Of a DNA stretch of 33,625 nucleotides, positions 9,212 through 16,159 are shown piece by piece (the first letter of the stretch is position 1; every line of letters starts with the position of its first letter). Under the pieces are notes generated by a model that was not told where the DNA came from, made no database searches, and worked only from the letters and a program-made list of their open reading frames with translations. Source of the DNA: DATIYF01 sp035517775. Its GTDB lineage: Bacteria > Acidobacteriota > Terriglobia > Terriglobales > Acidobacteriaceae. The position numbers and the translations under genes are program-made. Where the stretch lies: contig DATIYF010000079.1 of the NCBI GenBank assembly GCA_035517775.1, positions 1 through 33,625 of the forward strand, read 5' to 3'.

Positions 9212-9972
9212 GGCCACCTCACGGGAATGCCGGCGGAGCCCAACTGCAGCTTGAGATCGCCGAAGGAGCTTAGACCGAAGTGAAAGATGGAGGCGGCCAG
9301 AGCGGCATCGGCGTGGCCCTGGTGAAAGACTTCGACAAAATGCTGCGCGCCGCCGGCGCCGCCCGAAGCGATGACGGGAATGCGAACGGCGCCGGCAATG
9401 GCGCTGGTCAATTCGCAGTCGAAGCCCCGGCCGGTGCCGTCGCGGTCCATCGAAGTCAGAAGAAGTTCACCCGCGCCGCGCTGCTCGGCTTCTTTGGCCC
9501 ATTCGATGGCGTCTCGCCCGGTGGGCCTGCGGCCGCCGTGGGTGCGCACGTCGAACTTGCCTGACCCGTCGACTCGCCGGGCGTCAATGGCGACGATAGC
9601 GGCCTGCGAGCCAAAGCGATTGGCAATCTGGGTGATGAGCCTGGGATCTGCGATCGCCGCCGAGTTAATGCTGACCTTGTCGGCGCCGGCGTCGAAGATG
9701 GCGGCCGCGTCCGCGAGGGTGCGAATGCCGCCGCCGACGGTGAAGGGAATGAACAGCTCGCGGGCGGTGCGGCGGACGGTCTCAAGCAGGGTGGCCCGGT
9801 TCTGATGCGTGGCGGAGATGTCGAGCAGCACGATTTCATCGGCGCCGGCCGCGCTGTGCGCGGCGGCCAGCTCGGCGGGGTCGCCGGCATCGCGCAAGTC
9901 GAGAAACTGCACGCCTTTGACCACGCGGCCACCATCTACGTCGAGACAAGCGATGATGCGTTTGGTCAGCAT
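9205..9972 (-). CDS. hisF: HisF, imidazole glycerol phosphate synthase cyclase subunit
   Basis: A 255-residue TIM-barrel subunit that partners with HisH to make imidazole glycerol phosphate and AICAR. It starts MLTKRIIACLDVDGGRVVKG with the catalytic Asp in CLDVD. The glycine-rich phosphate sites FTVGGGIRT and IASGGAGG are present, and the second catalytic Asp lies in LLTSMDRDGTG. The ATG at 9972 is chosen over the GTG at 9981 because it matches the family N-terminus. No clear Shine-Dalgarno precedes it. It is separated from hisH by 122 nt, the only sizeable gap inside the operon. Confidence 0.95.
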   Translation of the reverse strand: MLTKRIIACLDVDGGRVVKGVQFLDLRDAGDPAELAAAHSAAGADEIVLLDISATHQNRATLLETVRRTARELFIPFTVGGGIRTLADAAAIFDAGADKVSINSAAIADPRLITQIANRFGSQAAIVAIDARRVDGSGKFDVRTHGGRRPTGRDAIEWAKEAEQRGAGELLLTSMDRDGTGRGFDCELTSAIAGAVRIPVIASGGAGGAQHFVEVFHQGHADAALAASIFHFGLSSFGDLKLQLGSAGIPVRWPC

Positions 9973-10094
9973 AATCGGCACGTCATGAGAACCCTTACAA
10001 CCACTAACGACACTAAGGGGCGTGAAGAAAAGCTCTCAGCGTTCGGGGCCTCGTGCACGTTCATGGTTCATCAAGCGGAACTCCACGCCAGCCG

Positions 10095-10688
10095 TCACAG
10101 GCGGCAGAAATTGTCCAGCAAACGCAGGCCGACCGGCCCTGATTTTTCCGGGTGAAATTGCACGCCAAACAAATTTCCCCTTTCCACCGCGGCCGAAAAA
10201 CGCCCGCCATAGGAACACTCTGCCACCGTGGCTTCGAGCAGGGGCACGCGATAGGAATGGGTGAAGTACACAAACGATCCGGGCGCAATGCCGCGCAGCA
10301 ATCGCGACACTCCATCTTTCATCTCGAGCTGATTCCAGCCCACGTGCGGCGCTTTGACCGAAGCAGGGAAGTGCTCGCACTGTTCCGGCCACAAGCTGAG
10401 GCCGCGCACGTTTGGGGCTTCGGCGCTTGAGGCCAGCATCCATTGCATGCCGACGCAAATGCCGAGAAAAGGAGCGCCGCGCGCGATGGCCCGCTGGATC
10501 GAGCTTTGCAAGCCGCTTTCGCCGAGCACGGAAGTTGAGGCGAAATGGCCAACGCCGGGCAGGACGATTTTCTCTGCTTGGCTCACGACCTGGGGATCAG
10601 AGGTCACGACCGGGTCGGCGCCGACGTGCTCCAACGCATTCCTGACCGAAGTCAGGTTGCCGGCGCGGTAATCCACGATGGCGATCAC
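10095..10688 (-). CDS. hisH: HisH, imidazole glycerol phosphate synthase glutaminase subunit
   Basis: A 197-residue class I glutamine amidotransferase that supplies ammonia to HisF. It starts MIAIVDYRAGNLTSV. The oxyanion region is VLPGVGHF, the nucleophilic Cys lies in FLGICVGMQW (about residues 72-81) and the His-Glu pair in GVQFHPEKSG near the C-terminus. The start is GTG at 10688, whose G is shared with the hisB TAG stop (TAGTG), so translation is coupled to hisB. Usual length for the family. Confidence 0.95.
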   Translation of the reverse strand: MIAIVDYRAGNLTSVRNALEHVGADPVVTSDPQVVSQAEKIVLPGVGHFASTSVLGESGLQSSIQRAIARGAPFLGICVGMQWMLASSAEAPNVRGLSLWPEQCEHFPASVKAPHVGWNQLEMKDGVSRLLRGIAPGSFVYFTHSYRVPLLEATVAECSYGGRFSAAVERGNLFGVQFHPEKSGPVGLRLLDNFCRL

Positions 10689-11275
10689 TAGAGCAAGCCT
10701 TTCGTGCTGGGAAGCAATCTGGCCATGCGGCGGTCGCGCCAGCAGGCGGCGCGCACCGCCCGCGCGAACGCCTTGAACAGAGATTCGATCTTGTGGTGAT
10801 TGGAGCGGCCGTAAAGAATCCTGGCATGAACATTGGCATGGGCGCCGCGAGCGAAGCCTTCGAAAAAGTCAAAGACCAGCTCCGATTGCAGATCGCCGAC
10901 CAGGCGGGTCTTGACTTTTGTATCTATTGCCGCCGCGGTACGGCCGGAAAAATCTACTGCCGCGAGGCCCAGGGTTTCATCCATGGGCATGACGAAATAT
11001 CCGGCGCGCAGAATGCCGCGTTTATCGCCCAGCGCCTGGGCAAAGGCCTGGCCCAGCACGATGCCCACGTCTTCCACGGTGTGGTGCTGATCCACATCGA
11101 GATCACCCTGAGCCTTGAGGGTGAGATCGAAAGCCCCGTGGTGAGCGAAAAGCTCGAGCATGTGATCGAAAAAGCGGATGCCGGTGGAAATTGTGTAGCG
11201 GCCGCGGCCATCAATGTTGAGCGCGGCGCGAATCTGCGTCTCTTCGGTATTGCGCTCGATGACCGCCCTTCTCAT
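10688..11275 (-). CDS. hisB: HisB, imidazoleglycerol-phosphate dehydratase (monofunctional)
   Basis: A 195-residue monofunctional IGP dehydratase, lacking the histidinol-phosphatase domain of enterobacterial HisB. The metal-binding motifs are visible: FFDHMLELFAHHG and DVDQHHTVEDVGIVLG in the first half, HANVHARILYGRSNHHKIES in the second. The ATG overlaps the hisC stop by 4 nt (ATGA). Histidinol-phosphate phosphatase is therefore expected from another gene. The HAD phosphatase at 28.5 kb could be a candidate by class only; no evidence ties it to this pathway. Confidence 0.95.
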   Translation of the reverse strand: MRRAVIERNTEETQIRAALNIDGRGRYTISTGIRFFDHMLELFAHHGAFDLTLKAQGDLDVDQHHTVEDVGIVLGQAFAQALGDKRGILRAGYFVMPMDETLGLAAVDFSGRTAAAIDTKVKTRLVGDLQSELVFDFFEGFARGAHANVHARILYGRSNHHKIESLFKAFARAVRAACWRDRRMARLLPSTKGLL

Positions 11276-12348
11276 TGCGCCACCTTTTCGCCCAAGCCCA
11301 TCTGCTCGAAGACTTCGTTGAGTGCGGCGAACAGGCGGTCGTTATCGGGGGCAGAACCCAGGGTAATGCGAACGCAGCCTTCACAGCCCGGGTCGCTCGA
11401 GCGGTCACGCACCAGAATGCCGCGCAGCCGCATGCCTGCAATGAAAGCCGCGTTCAGCCCGCCGAGCCGCAGCAGCACGAAGTTGGCGTGGCTGGGCCAG
11501 AACTTTATGCCGCGCAGGCGCAGTTCGCGCTCCAGGCGGTCGCGGCCCTGCAACACCGCGGCGACATAGCTGCTCACGTATTGCCGGTCGGCCAGCGCCT
11601 CCGGCAGGCAGGCGAGGGCAACGCTATTGAGGTTGTAGGGCGAGCTGGCGCGCCGCAGGATTCCCATCTGCTCGGTGTTGCCCGCGAGCACGCCAATTCT
11701 GAGGCCGGCGAGCCCGTGGGCTTTGGAAAAAGTGCGGGAGACGAAAAGATTCGGCACGTCGCGCCAGCGCGTCATCAGCGTTGCACCACAGAATTCGAAA
11801 TAGGCTTCATCCACCAGCAATGCCGCGTGCGGAGCCGCCTGGGCAATGCGCAGCAGGTGATGTTGCGGAGCCAGCGTGCCGGTGGGGTTATTCGGACTGG
11901 CCACGGCGATGAAGCGCGTCCGCTCGCTGATGGCCGCCAGGATGCTCCCGCTGGGGAACTGGAAGTCTTCCCCCGCCGGCACGGCGATCACCTTCGCGCC
12001 GGTCGCGGCCGCATAGATTTCATACATGGCGAAGGTCGGCACCGCGATCAGGGCCTCATCGCCGGGCTCGAGGTAGCTCTCGCAGACGAGGTGGATGGCT
12101 TCGTCGGTGCCGTTCGTAAGCAGAACCTCTCCGGGCTGGAGTTCGAGATGTTTGGCCATCAGCGCCTCCACCGGCTCGCGCTCGGGGTAGCGCGCCAGTT
12201 CTTCGCCGGTGAGCTTGCGCAGACGCTCGAGCACACGCGGCGAGCAGCCCACCGTGTTCTCGTTGAAGTCGAGGCGCAGGCCCTGGCGGCCTCCGAGCGG
12301 AGGATGATAGGACTTGAGCGACTGCACCGCGGTTCTCGCCTTAAGCAT
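11272..12348 (-). CDS. hisC: HisC, histidinol-phosphate aminotransferase
   Basis: A 358-residue fold-type I PLP aminotransferase. It shows the family start LRLDFNENTVG, the substrate/cofactor segments VASPNNPTGT and LLVDEAYFEF, and the PLP-lysine region VSRTFSKAHGLAGLRIG, where the K of TFSKA forms the Schiff base. The C-terminal CVRITLGS...DNDRLFAAL is typical of HisC. Its ATG overlaps the end of hisD by 8 nt and its stop overlaps the start of hisB by 4 nt. Confidence 0.95.
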   Translation of the reverse strand: MLKARTAVQSLKSYHPPLGGRQGLRLDFNENTVGCSPRVLERLRKLTGEELARYPEREPVEALMAKHLELQPGEVLLTNGTDEAIHLVCESYLEPGDEALIAVPTFAMYEIYAAATGAKVIAVPAGEDFQFPSGSILAAISERTRFIAVASPNNPTGTLAPQHHLLRIAQAAPHAALLVDEAYFEFCGATLMTRWRDVPNLFVSRTFSKAHGLAGLRIGVLAGNTEQMGILRRASSPYNLNSVALACLPEALADRQYVSSYVAAVLQGRDRLERELRLRGIKFWPSHANFVLLRLGGLNAAFIAGMRLRGILVRDRSSDPGCEGCVRITLGSAPDNDRLFAALNEVFEQMGLGEKVAQ

Positions 12349-13582
12349 GGTTGGTCCTCACGCGAATGGAATCGGCATGTGCGTGCAGGCCTTCGATTTC
12401 GGCCAGCCGCACCACCGCCGGCGCCAGGCGGCGCAGGCCTGACTTGGAAAGCTCCTGCACCGTGATCAGCTTCACAAAGTCCATCACACTCAGGCCGCCA
12501 CGAAAGCGCGCCGCGCCCGCCGTGGGCAAAACGTGATTGGGTCCGGAAGCATAGTCGCCGGCAGCTTGTGGGGAATAATCGCCAACGAAAACCGAGCCCG
12601 CGCTCCGAATGGAAGCCAAATCCTTTCTGCCCACCGTGATGTGCTCAGGAGCAATCTGATTGGCCCACTCCAGCGCCTGCCGGTGAGACTCTGCAATCAG
12701 GATCGCTCCGCGGCGGCGCAGTGACTCGCGCGCGGTGCGGTTTTTCTGCGTCATGGCATGGGCGGCTTCGGCGACAGTGGAGGCCAGAGCACGGCGAGCG
12801 GTAATGAAAATCGCTATGGCTTCGGGATCATGCTCAGCCTGAGCGGAGAGATCGGCCGCAAGGAACTCCGCATCGCCCTCTTCGCTGAGGATGACCACTT
12901 CCGTCGGGCCGGCCAGAAAATCAATGGCGCAGTCAAAGGAGACGAGCTTTTTCGCCACCGTGACATACAGATTTCCCGGTCCGACAATTTTATCTACCCG
13001 CGGAATGCTTTTTGTGCCGTAGGCTAGCGCGGCAATAGCGTGGGCCCCGCCCGCGCAGTAGAACTCTTCGACTTCAAGCATGCCAGCCGCCGCGAAAACT
13101 TCAGGTTGAGGCCGCGGAGAAACCACGCGGATTTCCTGCACTCCCGCCACCTGCGCCGGAATGACCGTCATGAGCAGAGTGGAAACCAGCGGATGCCTGC
13201 CGCCGGGCACATAACATCCCACCGATTCGAGGGGCCGCACCAGCTGGCCGAGAGTTACGCCGTCGCGGCTTCGCTTCCATTCTTCGGGCTTCTGCCATTC
13301 ACAGAATTGCCGGATATTATCGGCTGCTCCCCGCAGGGCGGTGCGCAAATGCGGGTCGGCGGATTTCCACGCCGCGCGCAGCTCGGCCTGGGGAACGCGC
13401 AGCGGCTGGCCCGCCTGCAAGCCATCCCATTTTGCGGAATATTGACGTAAAGCTGCATCCCCCCGCCGGCGCACGTCAGCAACGATGCGGCGAACCCGCG
13501 GTTCGAAGTGGTCGAACTGGCTGCTGCGGGCGGCAATACGCCGCACCTGAACTTCAGCCGCGCGCCCGGAGAAAATGCGCAT
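12341..13582 (-). CDS. hisD: HisD, histidinol dehydrogenase
   Basis: A 413-residue zinc enzyme that oxidises histidinol to histidine in two NAD-dependent steps. Recognisable blocks are SVGCYVPGGRHPLVSTLLM, AIAALAYGTKSIPRVDKIVG followed by GPGNLYVTVAKKLV, and the metal-site region DLSAQAEHDPEA. Near the end is NHVLPTAGAARFRGGLSV. The ATG at 13582 shares its A with the hisG TGA stop (TGATG). A GTG one codon upstream is an alternative start. Length is slightly shorter than usual (about 430), within the family's range. Confidence 0.95.
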   Translation of the reverse strand: MRIFSGRAAEVQVRRIAARSSQFDHFEPRVRRIVADVRRRGDAALRQYSAKWDGLQAGQPLRVPQAELRAAWKSADPHLRTALRGAADNIRQFCEWQKPEEWKRSRDGVTLGQLVRPLESVGCYVPGGRHPLVSTLLMTVIPAQVAGVQEIRVVSPRPQPEVFAAAGMLEVEEFYCAGGAHAIAALAYGTKSIPRVDKIVGPGNLYVTVAKKLVSFDCAIDFLAGPTEVVILSEEGDAEFLAADLSAQAEHDPEAIAIFITARRALASTVAEAAHAMTQKNRTARESLRRRGAILIAESHRQALEWANQIAPEHITVGRKDLASIRSAGSVFVGDYSPQAAGDYASGPNHVLPTAGAARFRGGLSVMDFVKLITVQELSKSGLRRLAPAVVRLAEIEGLHAHADSIRVRTNHA

Positions 13583-14451
13583 CACACCACCACCTTGTTC
13601 AGCGGATATTCCACAATGCCCTGCGCCTTGGCCTCTTTCAGGCGCGGAATCACCTGCCAGGCGGCCGCTTCTTCAATCACGGTATTGACCGCCAGCCAGT
13701 TGGGGTCGCTCAGAGTCGAAATGGTTGGGTTCTTCAGCGCCGGCAGCACGGAAAGCACCGCGCTCAAGTCTTCTTTGCGGACGTTCAGCATCAGCCCAAC
13801 CCGCTCTTTCGCCTCCATGGCGCCGCGCAGCATAAGCGCCAGATTTTCGATCTTGCGCCGCTTGCCGGCATCCGACCACGCGTTCTTGTTAGCGATAATC
13901 TGGGTGTTCGATTCGAGCATGGTGTCAATAATGCGCAGATGATTGGCGCGCAGCGAGCTGCCGGTTTCGGTCACTTCGACGATGGCGTCGGCCAGCATGG
14001 GCGGCTTCGCTTCGGTTGCGCCCCAGGAAAATTCCACCTTCACCTCGACGCTTTTGCGGCGAAAATATTCCTTTGTCACATTCACCAGTTCGGTGGCGAT
14101 AATGCAGCCGCCAAGCTCCTCTGCCCGCTGATACGACGACGCTTCGGGCACGGCCAGCACCCAGCGCACTTTGCCCCGGCTCTGCTTGGCATAGATCAGG
14201 TCAGCGACCGTTTCCACTTCCAGGCCGCTCTCAATCACCCAATCCAGGCCGGTCAAGCCGGCATCGAGCGCGCCATGCTCCACGTAGCGCGCCATCTCCT
14301 GGGCGCGAATCAGCATGCATTCGATGTCGGGATCGCCCGTCGCGGCGAAATACGAGCGCGAGTTCACGTGGATTGGAAGCCCGGCCTGTGCGAAGAGTTG
14401 CAGGGTCGCTTCCTGCAGGCTGCCCTTGGGAATGCCGAGGCGCATCTTCAT
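13582..14451 (-). CDS. hisG: HisG, ATP phosphoribosyltransferase (long form)
   Basis: A 289-residue first enzyme of histidine synthesis. It starts MKMRLGIPKGSLQEATL and contains the periplasmic-binding-protein-like catalytic domain (DAGLTGLDWV; AIVEVTETGSSLRAN with the PRPP-binding ETG..LR). A C-terminal domain from about residue 210 (LMLNVRKEDLSAVLSVLPAL) is the ACT-like regulatory domain of long-form HisG. It should therefore be feedback-inhibited by histidine and not need HisZ. The open frame extends to 14586 upstream, but the ATG at 14451 overlaps the hisI stop (ATGA) and gives the family N-terminus. Confidence 0.95.
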   Translation of the reverse strand: MKMRLGIPKGSLQEATLQLFAQAGLPIHVNSRSYFAATGDPDIECMLIRAQEMARYVEHGALDAGLTGLDWVIESGLEVETVADLIYAKQSRGKVRWVLAVPEASSYQRAEELGGCIIATELVNVTKEYFRRKSVEVKVEFSWGATEAKPPMLADAIVEVTETGSSLRANHLRIIDTMLESNTQIIANKNAWSDAGKRRKIENLALMLRGAMEAKERVGLMLNVRKEDLSAVLSVLPALKNPTISTLSDPNWLAVNTVIEEAAAWQVIPRLKEAKAQGIVEYPLNKVVV

Positions 14452-14822
14452 GGGCGGGCCTCCTGCCTGGCCTCGCCCTTGGGCGCGAGGGAAATCTGCC
14501 GCGTAAAGCAGGAACGCGTGCCCTCGTGGCACACCACGCCCGCGCCTTCCACGTTTACGCGAAACAGCAGGGTATCGCGGTCGCAATCAGTGGTTGCGGC
14601 CAGCACTTTAAGGCGATTGCCTGAGGTTTCGCCCTTGGTCCACAGCTCATTGCGGGTACGGCTGTAAAAGGTTACGTAGCCTCGGTCCAGGGTCAGGCGC
14701 AACGCCTCGGGATTCATAAAGCCCAGCATCAGGACTTCGCCGTTAGCGGCGTCCTGCACGATGGCCGGCGCCAGGCCGCGCATCTTTTCGAAGTCAATTT
14801 CTGGTCTCATCGCTTGCGTCAT
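14448..14822 (-). CDS. hisI: HisI, phosphoribosyl-AMP cyclohydrolase
   Basis: A 124-residue stand-alone cyclohydrolase domain with the metal-binding CDRDTLLFRVN (Cys-Asp) and the Cys pair in GVVCHEGTRSCF. It also has VLMLGFMNPEAL and TFYSRTRNELWTKGETSGN, the latter the typical active-site loop. No HisE pyrophosphohydrolase domain is fused and no hisE lies nearby. It is the first structural gene after the attenuator. AAAGGA lies about 6 nt before the ATG at 14822, 18 nt past the terminator T-run. Confidence 0.95.
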   Translation of the reverse strand: MTQAMRPEIDFEKMRGLAPAIVQDAANGEVLMLGFMNPEALRLTLDRGYVTFYSRTRNELWTKGETSGNRLKVLAATTDCDRDTLLFRVNVEGAGVVCHEGTRSCFTRQISLAPKGEARQEARP

Positions 14823-14840
14823 GCGTTCCTTTCAGCATAA

Positions 14841-14874
14841 ACAAAAAGCCCGCTGAGTTTGCGCCTCAGCGGGC
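14841..14874 (-). terminator. his attenuator terminator hairpin
   Basis: On the minus strand GCCCGCTGAG (14874-14865 read leftward) pairs perfectly with CTCAGCGGGC (14857-14848) across a 7-nt loop, giving 10 bp. It is followed at once by TTTTTGT (14847-14841). This is a textbook intrinsic terminator placed between the leader peptide and hisI, 19 nt before the hisI start codon. Confidence 0.92.
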
Positions 14875-14928
14875 CGGAATCTTGTGAGTGCTGGACTAGC
14901 CTAGCCGCACACCCTCACCGGCGCGCTG
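14867..14928 (-). promoter_or_regulatory. his attenuator antiterminator and competing leader hairpin
   Basis: The leader segment CAGCGCGCCGG (14928-14918, within the end of the leader ORF) can pair with CCGGCCCGCTG (14877-14867), which includes the ascending arm of the terminator: 10 of 11 positions pair, with one C-C mismatch. A competing hairpin CGCACA (14932-14927) / TGTGCG (14911-14906) sequesters the same leader segment. This is the three-state arrangement of his/trp-type attenuators. A ribosome stalled on the His codons frees the 14928-14918 segment and should allow readthrough. Confidence 0.82.
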
Positions 14929-14969
14929 TGCGCGTGGTGGTGATGGTGGTGATGGCGGCTCGTCCGCAT
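14901..14969 (-). CDS. hisL: his operon leader peptide (seven consecutive His codons)
   Basis: A 22-codon ORF, too short for usual gene callers. It reads MRTSR, then seven His codons (CAT CAC CAC CAT CAC CAC CAC, 14954-14934), then Ala, an eighth His and SAPVRVCG, ending in TAG. The His run is the signature of a his leader that senses charged tRNA-His by ribosome stalling, as in the enterobacterial hisL. It has no Shine-Dalgarno: the ATG lies 11 nt after a -10-like hexamer, so it may be read from a nearly leaderless transcript. The peptide itself probably has no function beyond regulation. Confidence 0.9.
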   Translation of the reverse strand: MRTSRHHHHHHHAHSAPVRVCG

Positions 14970-14980
14970 ATCGTGGAAGT

Positions 14981-15010
14981 AGAGTAGGGCAAAGGCGGCG
15001 GGTGTGTCAA
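14981..15010 (-). promoter_or_regulatory. his operon promoter
   Basis: A perfect -35 TTGACA (15010-15005) and a -10-like TACTCT (14986-14981) are separated by 18 nt. A start point 6-7 nt after the -10 would fall near 14974, only about 5 nt before the leader-peptide ATG. The -10 is weak (3 of 6 consensus positions), but the perfect -35 and its placement just before the leader support the call. Confidence 0.65.
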
Positions 15011-15035
15011 ATGGCATGCCAATGCCGGTGGGTCC

Positions 15036-15058
15036 GGTTTCGCGGTAGCCGCGAAACC
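15036..15058. promoter_or_regulatory. perfect 10-bp dyad upstream of the his promoter
   Basis: GGTTTCGCGG, TAG, CCGCGAAACC is a perfect inverted repeat 25 bp upstream of the his -35. It could be an operator or a short repeat; nothing identifies a binding protein. The remaining DNA from 15059 to 15269 is GC-rich with no recognisable gene. Confidence 0.35.
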
Positions 15059-15211
15059 AGGAGGAACCGAGTCTTTGCCAGCACGTTACGGGTGAAAGGT
15101 TTTCCTACGTGTGCTTCGTGGTTATGAATTCTTAAACTGGCGCAGCAGCGCCAAAGGGCTGCCTTAAAGCGGCAAGGGGCGCAGCGGTGCGCGAAGGAAG
15201 AGGGTTGCAGC

Positions 15212-15245
15212 CCGCCGGTGGCGCCCCCGAGCGGGCCACCAGCGG
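15212..15245 (-). terminator. possible terminator hairpin after the secreted-protein gene
   Basis: CCGCCGGTGGC (15212-15222) and GCCACCAGCGG (15235-15245) form an 11-position stem with one mismatch and a 12-nt loop, starting 25 nt past the stop of the minus-strand gene at 15270. There is no T-run, so it may only be a stabilising 3' hairpin. Confidence 0.35.
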
Positions 15246-15269
15246 ACGTTCAGGCGGAAGCGCAATCAG

Positions 15270-16052
15270 CTATTTGAATGCGCCGTTGGTAAGAAGCAGT
15301 TCATCGCGGTGGGCGCTGAAGTCCACCATCGAGCTAAATGCCGGCCCGCCCAGCGGGTTTGCCTTAAGGCTGGCCTCAATGGCAGCGTCAACCTTGTCTA
15401 TGCCCTCCGGCGCGGAGGCAACGTACACGATAAAGAACACCCCGGGAGCCTGAGTGTGGAGTTCCTGGGTATCAATCTCATACTCGTGCAGCGTGCCATC
15501 GGCGAGCAGCTTCTCCAGCAAGGGCACGATCAGGTTCTTGCTCAGCAGACTGACGGCGTGATCGGGCGCATCTTCCTTGAGTTTGTACATGGCAACATAG
15601 GTGTATCCGTCCTTGAAAGCACCAGAGTGCCAGTTGTAATAGCGGCTGACGTACACGTTGTCCCAGTGCTTAGTGGCGCTCGCGTACACCGGAGAAGTGG
15701 AAGTGCCGGACTTGTAGAACTGGTCCAGCACCTTCAGCAGGCCAGCCATTGAATTTGCCGACCAGAAGCTGTCGTGGGTCTCCCCGTCAGCTTCGTGGAC
15801 TAAAGCCTCGTCATTGCCATATCCCACAATAGTGCCGTCGGCCATGGCCTGATCGAGAATTTTCTGGTCGGGCGCATAAGCTTTTTCCAATTCTCCCCAC
15901 TGCGAGCGGGGAATCTGCCAATTGGCGACGTAGGTGTACATGGGTGGTTTCTCTTTCACCTCCGACATCTGAGCATTGGCCGGCAGCAGGCTGAGCGCGC
16001 CGACTGCCATGGCTCCCAGTGCTGTGAAAAATCCCCAAAATTTTCTGTGCAT
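15270..16052 (-). CDS. secreted protein of unknown function
   Basis: A 260-residue protein with an obvious signal peptide (MHRKFWGFFTALGAMAVGALSLLPANA, cut before Q), so it is periplasmic or secreted. I do not recognise the family. The mature part is rich in aromatic residues (YTYVANWQIPRSQWGELEKAY; SRYYNWHSGAFKDGYTYVAMYKL). Two similar halves, each with Y-T-Y-V-A around residues 40 and 150, suggest a duplicated ferredoxin-like (dimeric alpha/beta barrel) fold; this is inference. The ATG at 16052 is preferred over a GTG one codon upstream because AGGAGG lies 6 nt before it. It is a single-gene unit between the NiCoT transporter and the his operon. Confidence 0.75.
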   Translation of the reverse strand: MHRKFWGFFTALGAMAVGALSLLPANAQMSEVKEKPPMYTYVANWQIPRSQWGELEKAYAPDQKILDQAMADGTIVGYGNDEALVHEADGETHDSFWSANSMAGLLKVLDQFYKSGTSTSPVYASATKHWDNVYVSRYYNWHSGAFKDGYTYVAMYKLKEDAPDHAVSLLSKNLIVPLLEKLLADGTLHEYEIDTQELHTQAPGVFFIVYVASAPEGIDKVDAAIEASLKANPLGGPAFSSMVDFSAHRDELLLTNGAFK

Positions 16053-16159
16053 CACTTCCCTCCTTTGAAATTACCCAGGGATTTTTGAGCGGATTACCTG
16101 GGCGAAGGCAGTGTACGCCAATGCCACTGCATGCATGGGCGCAATTGCGGGCGGGAACT

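Noticed and set aside
13432..14667. 411-codon open frame opposite hisD/hisG/hisI
   Set aside because: It spans three real gene boundaries on the other strand and has no domain; shadow frame.
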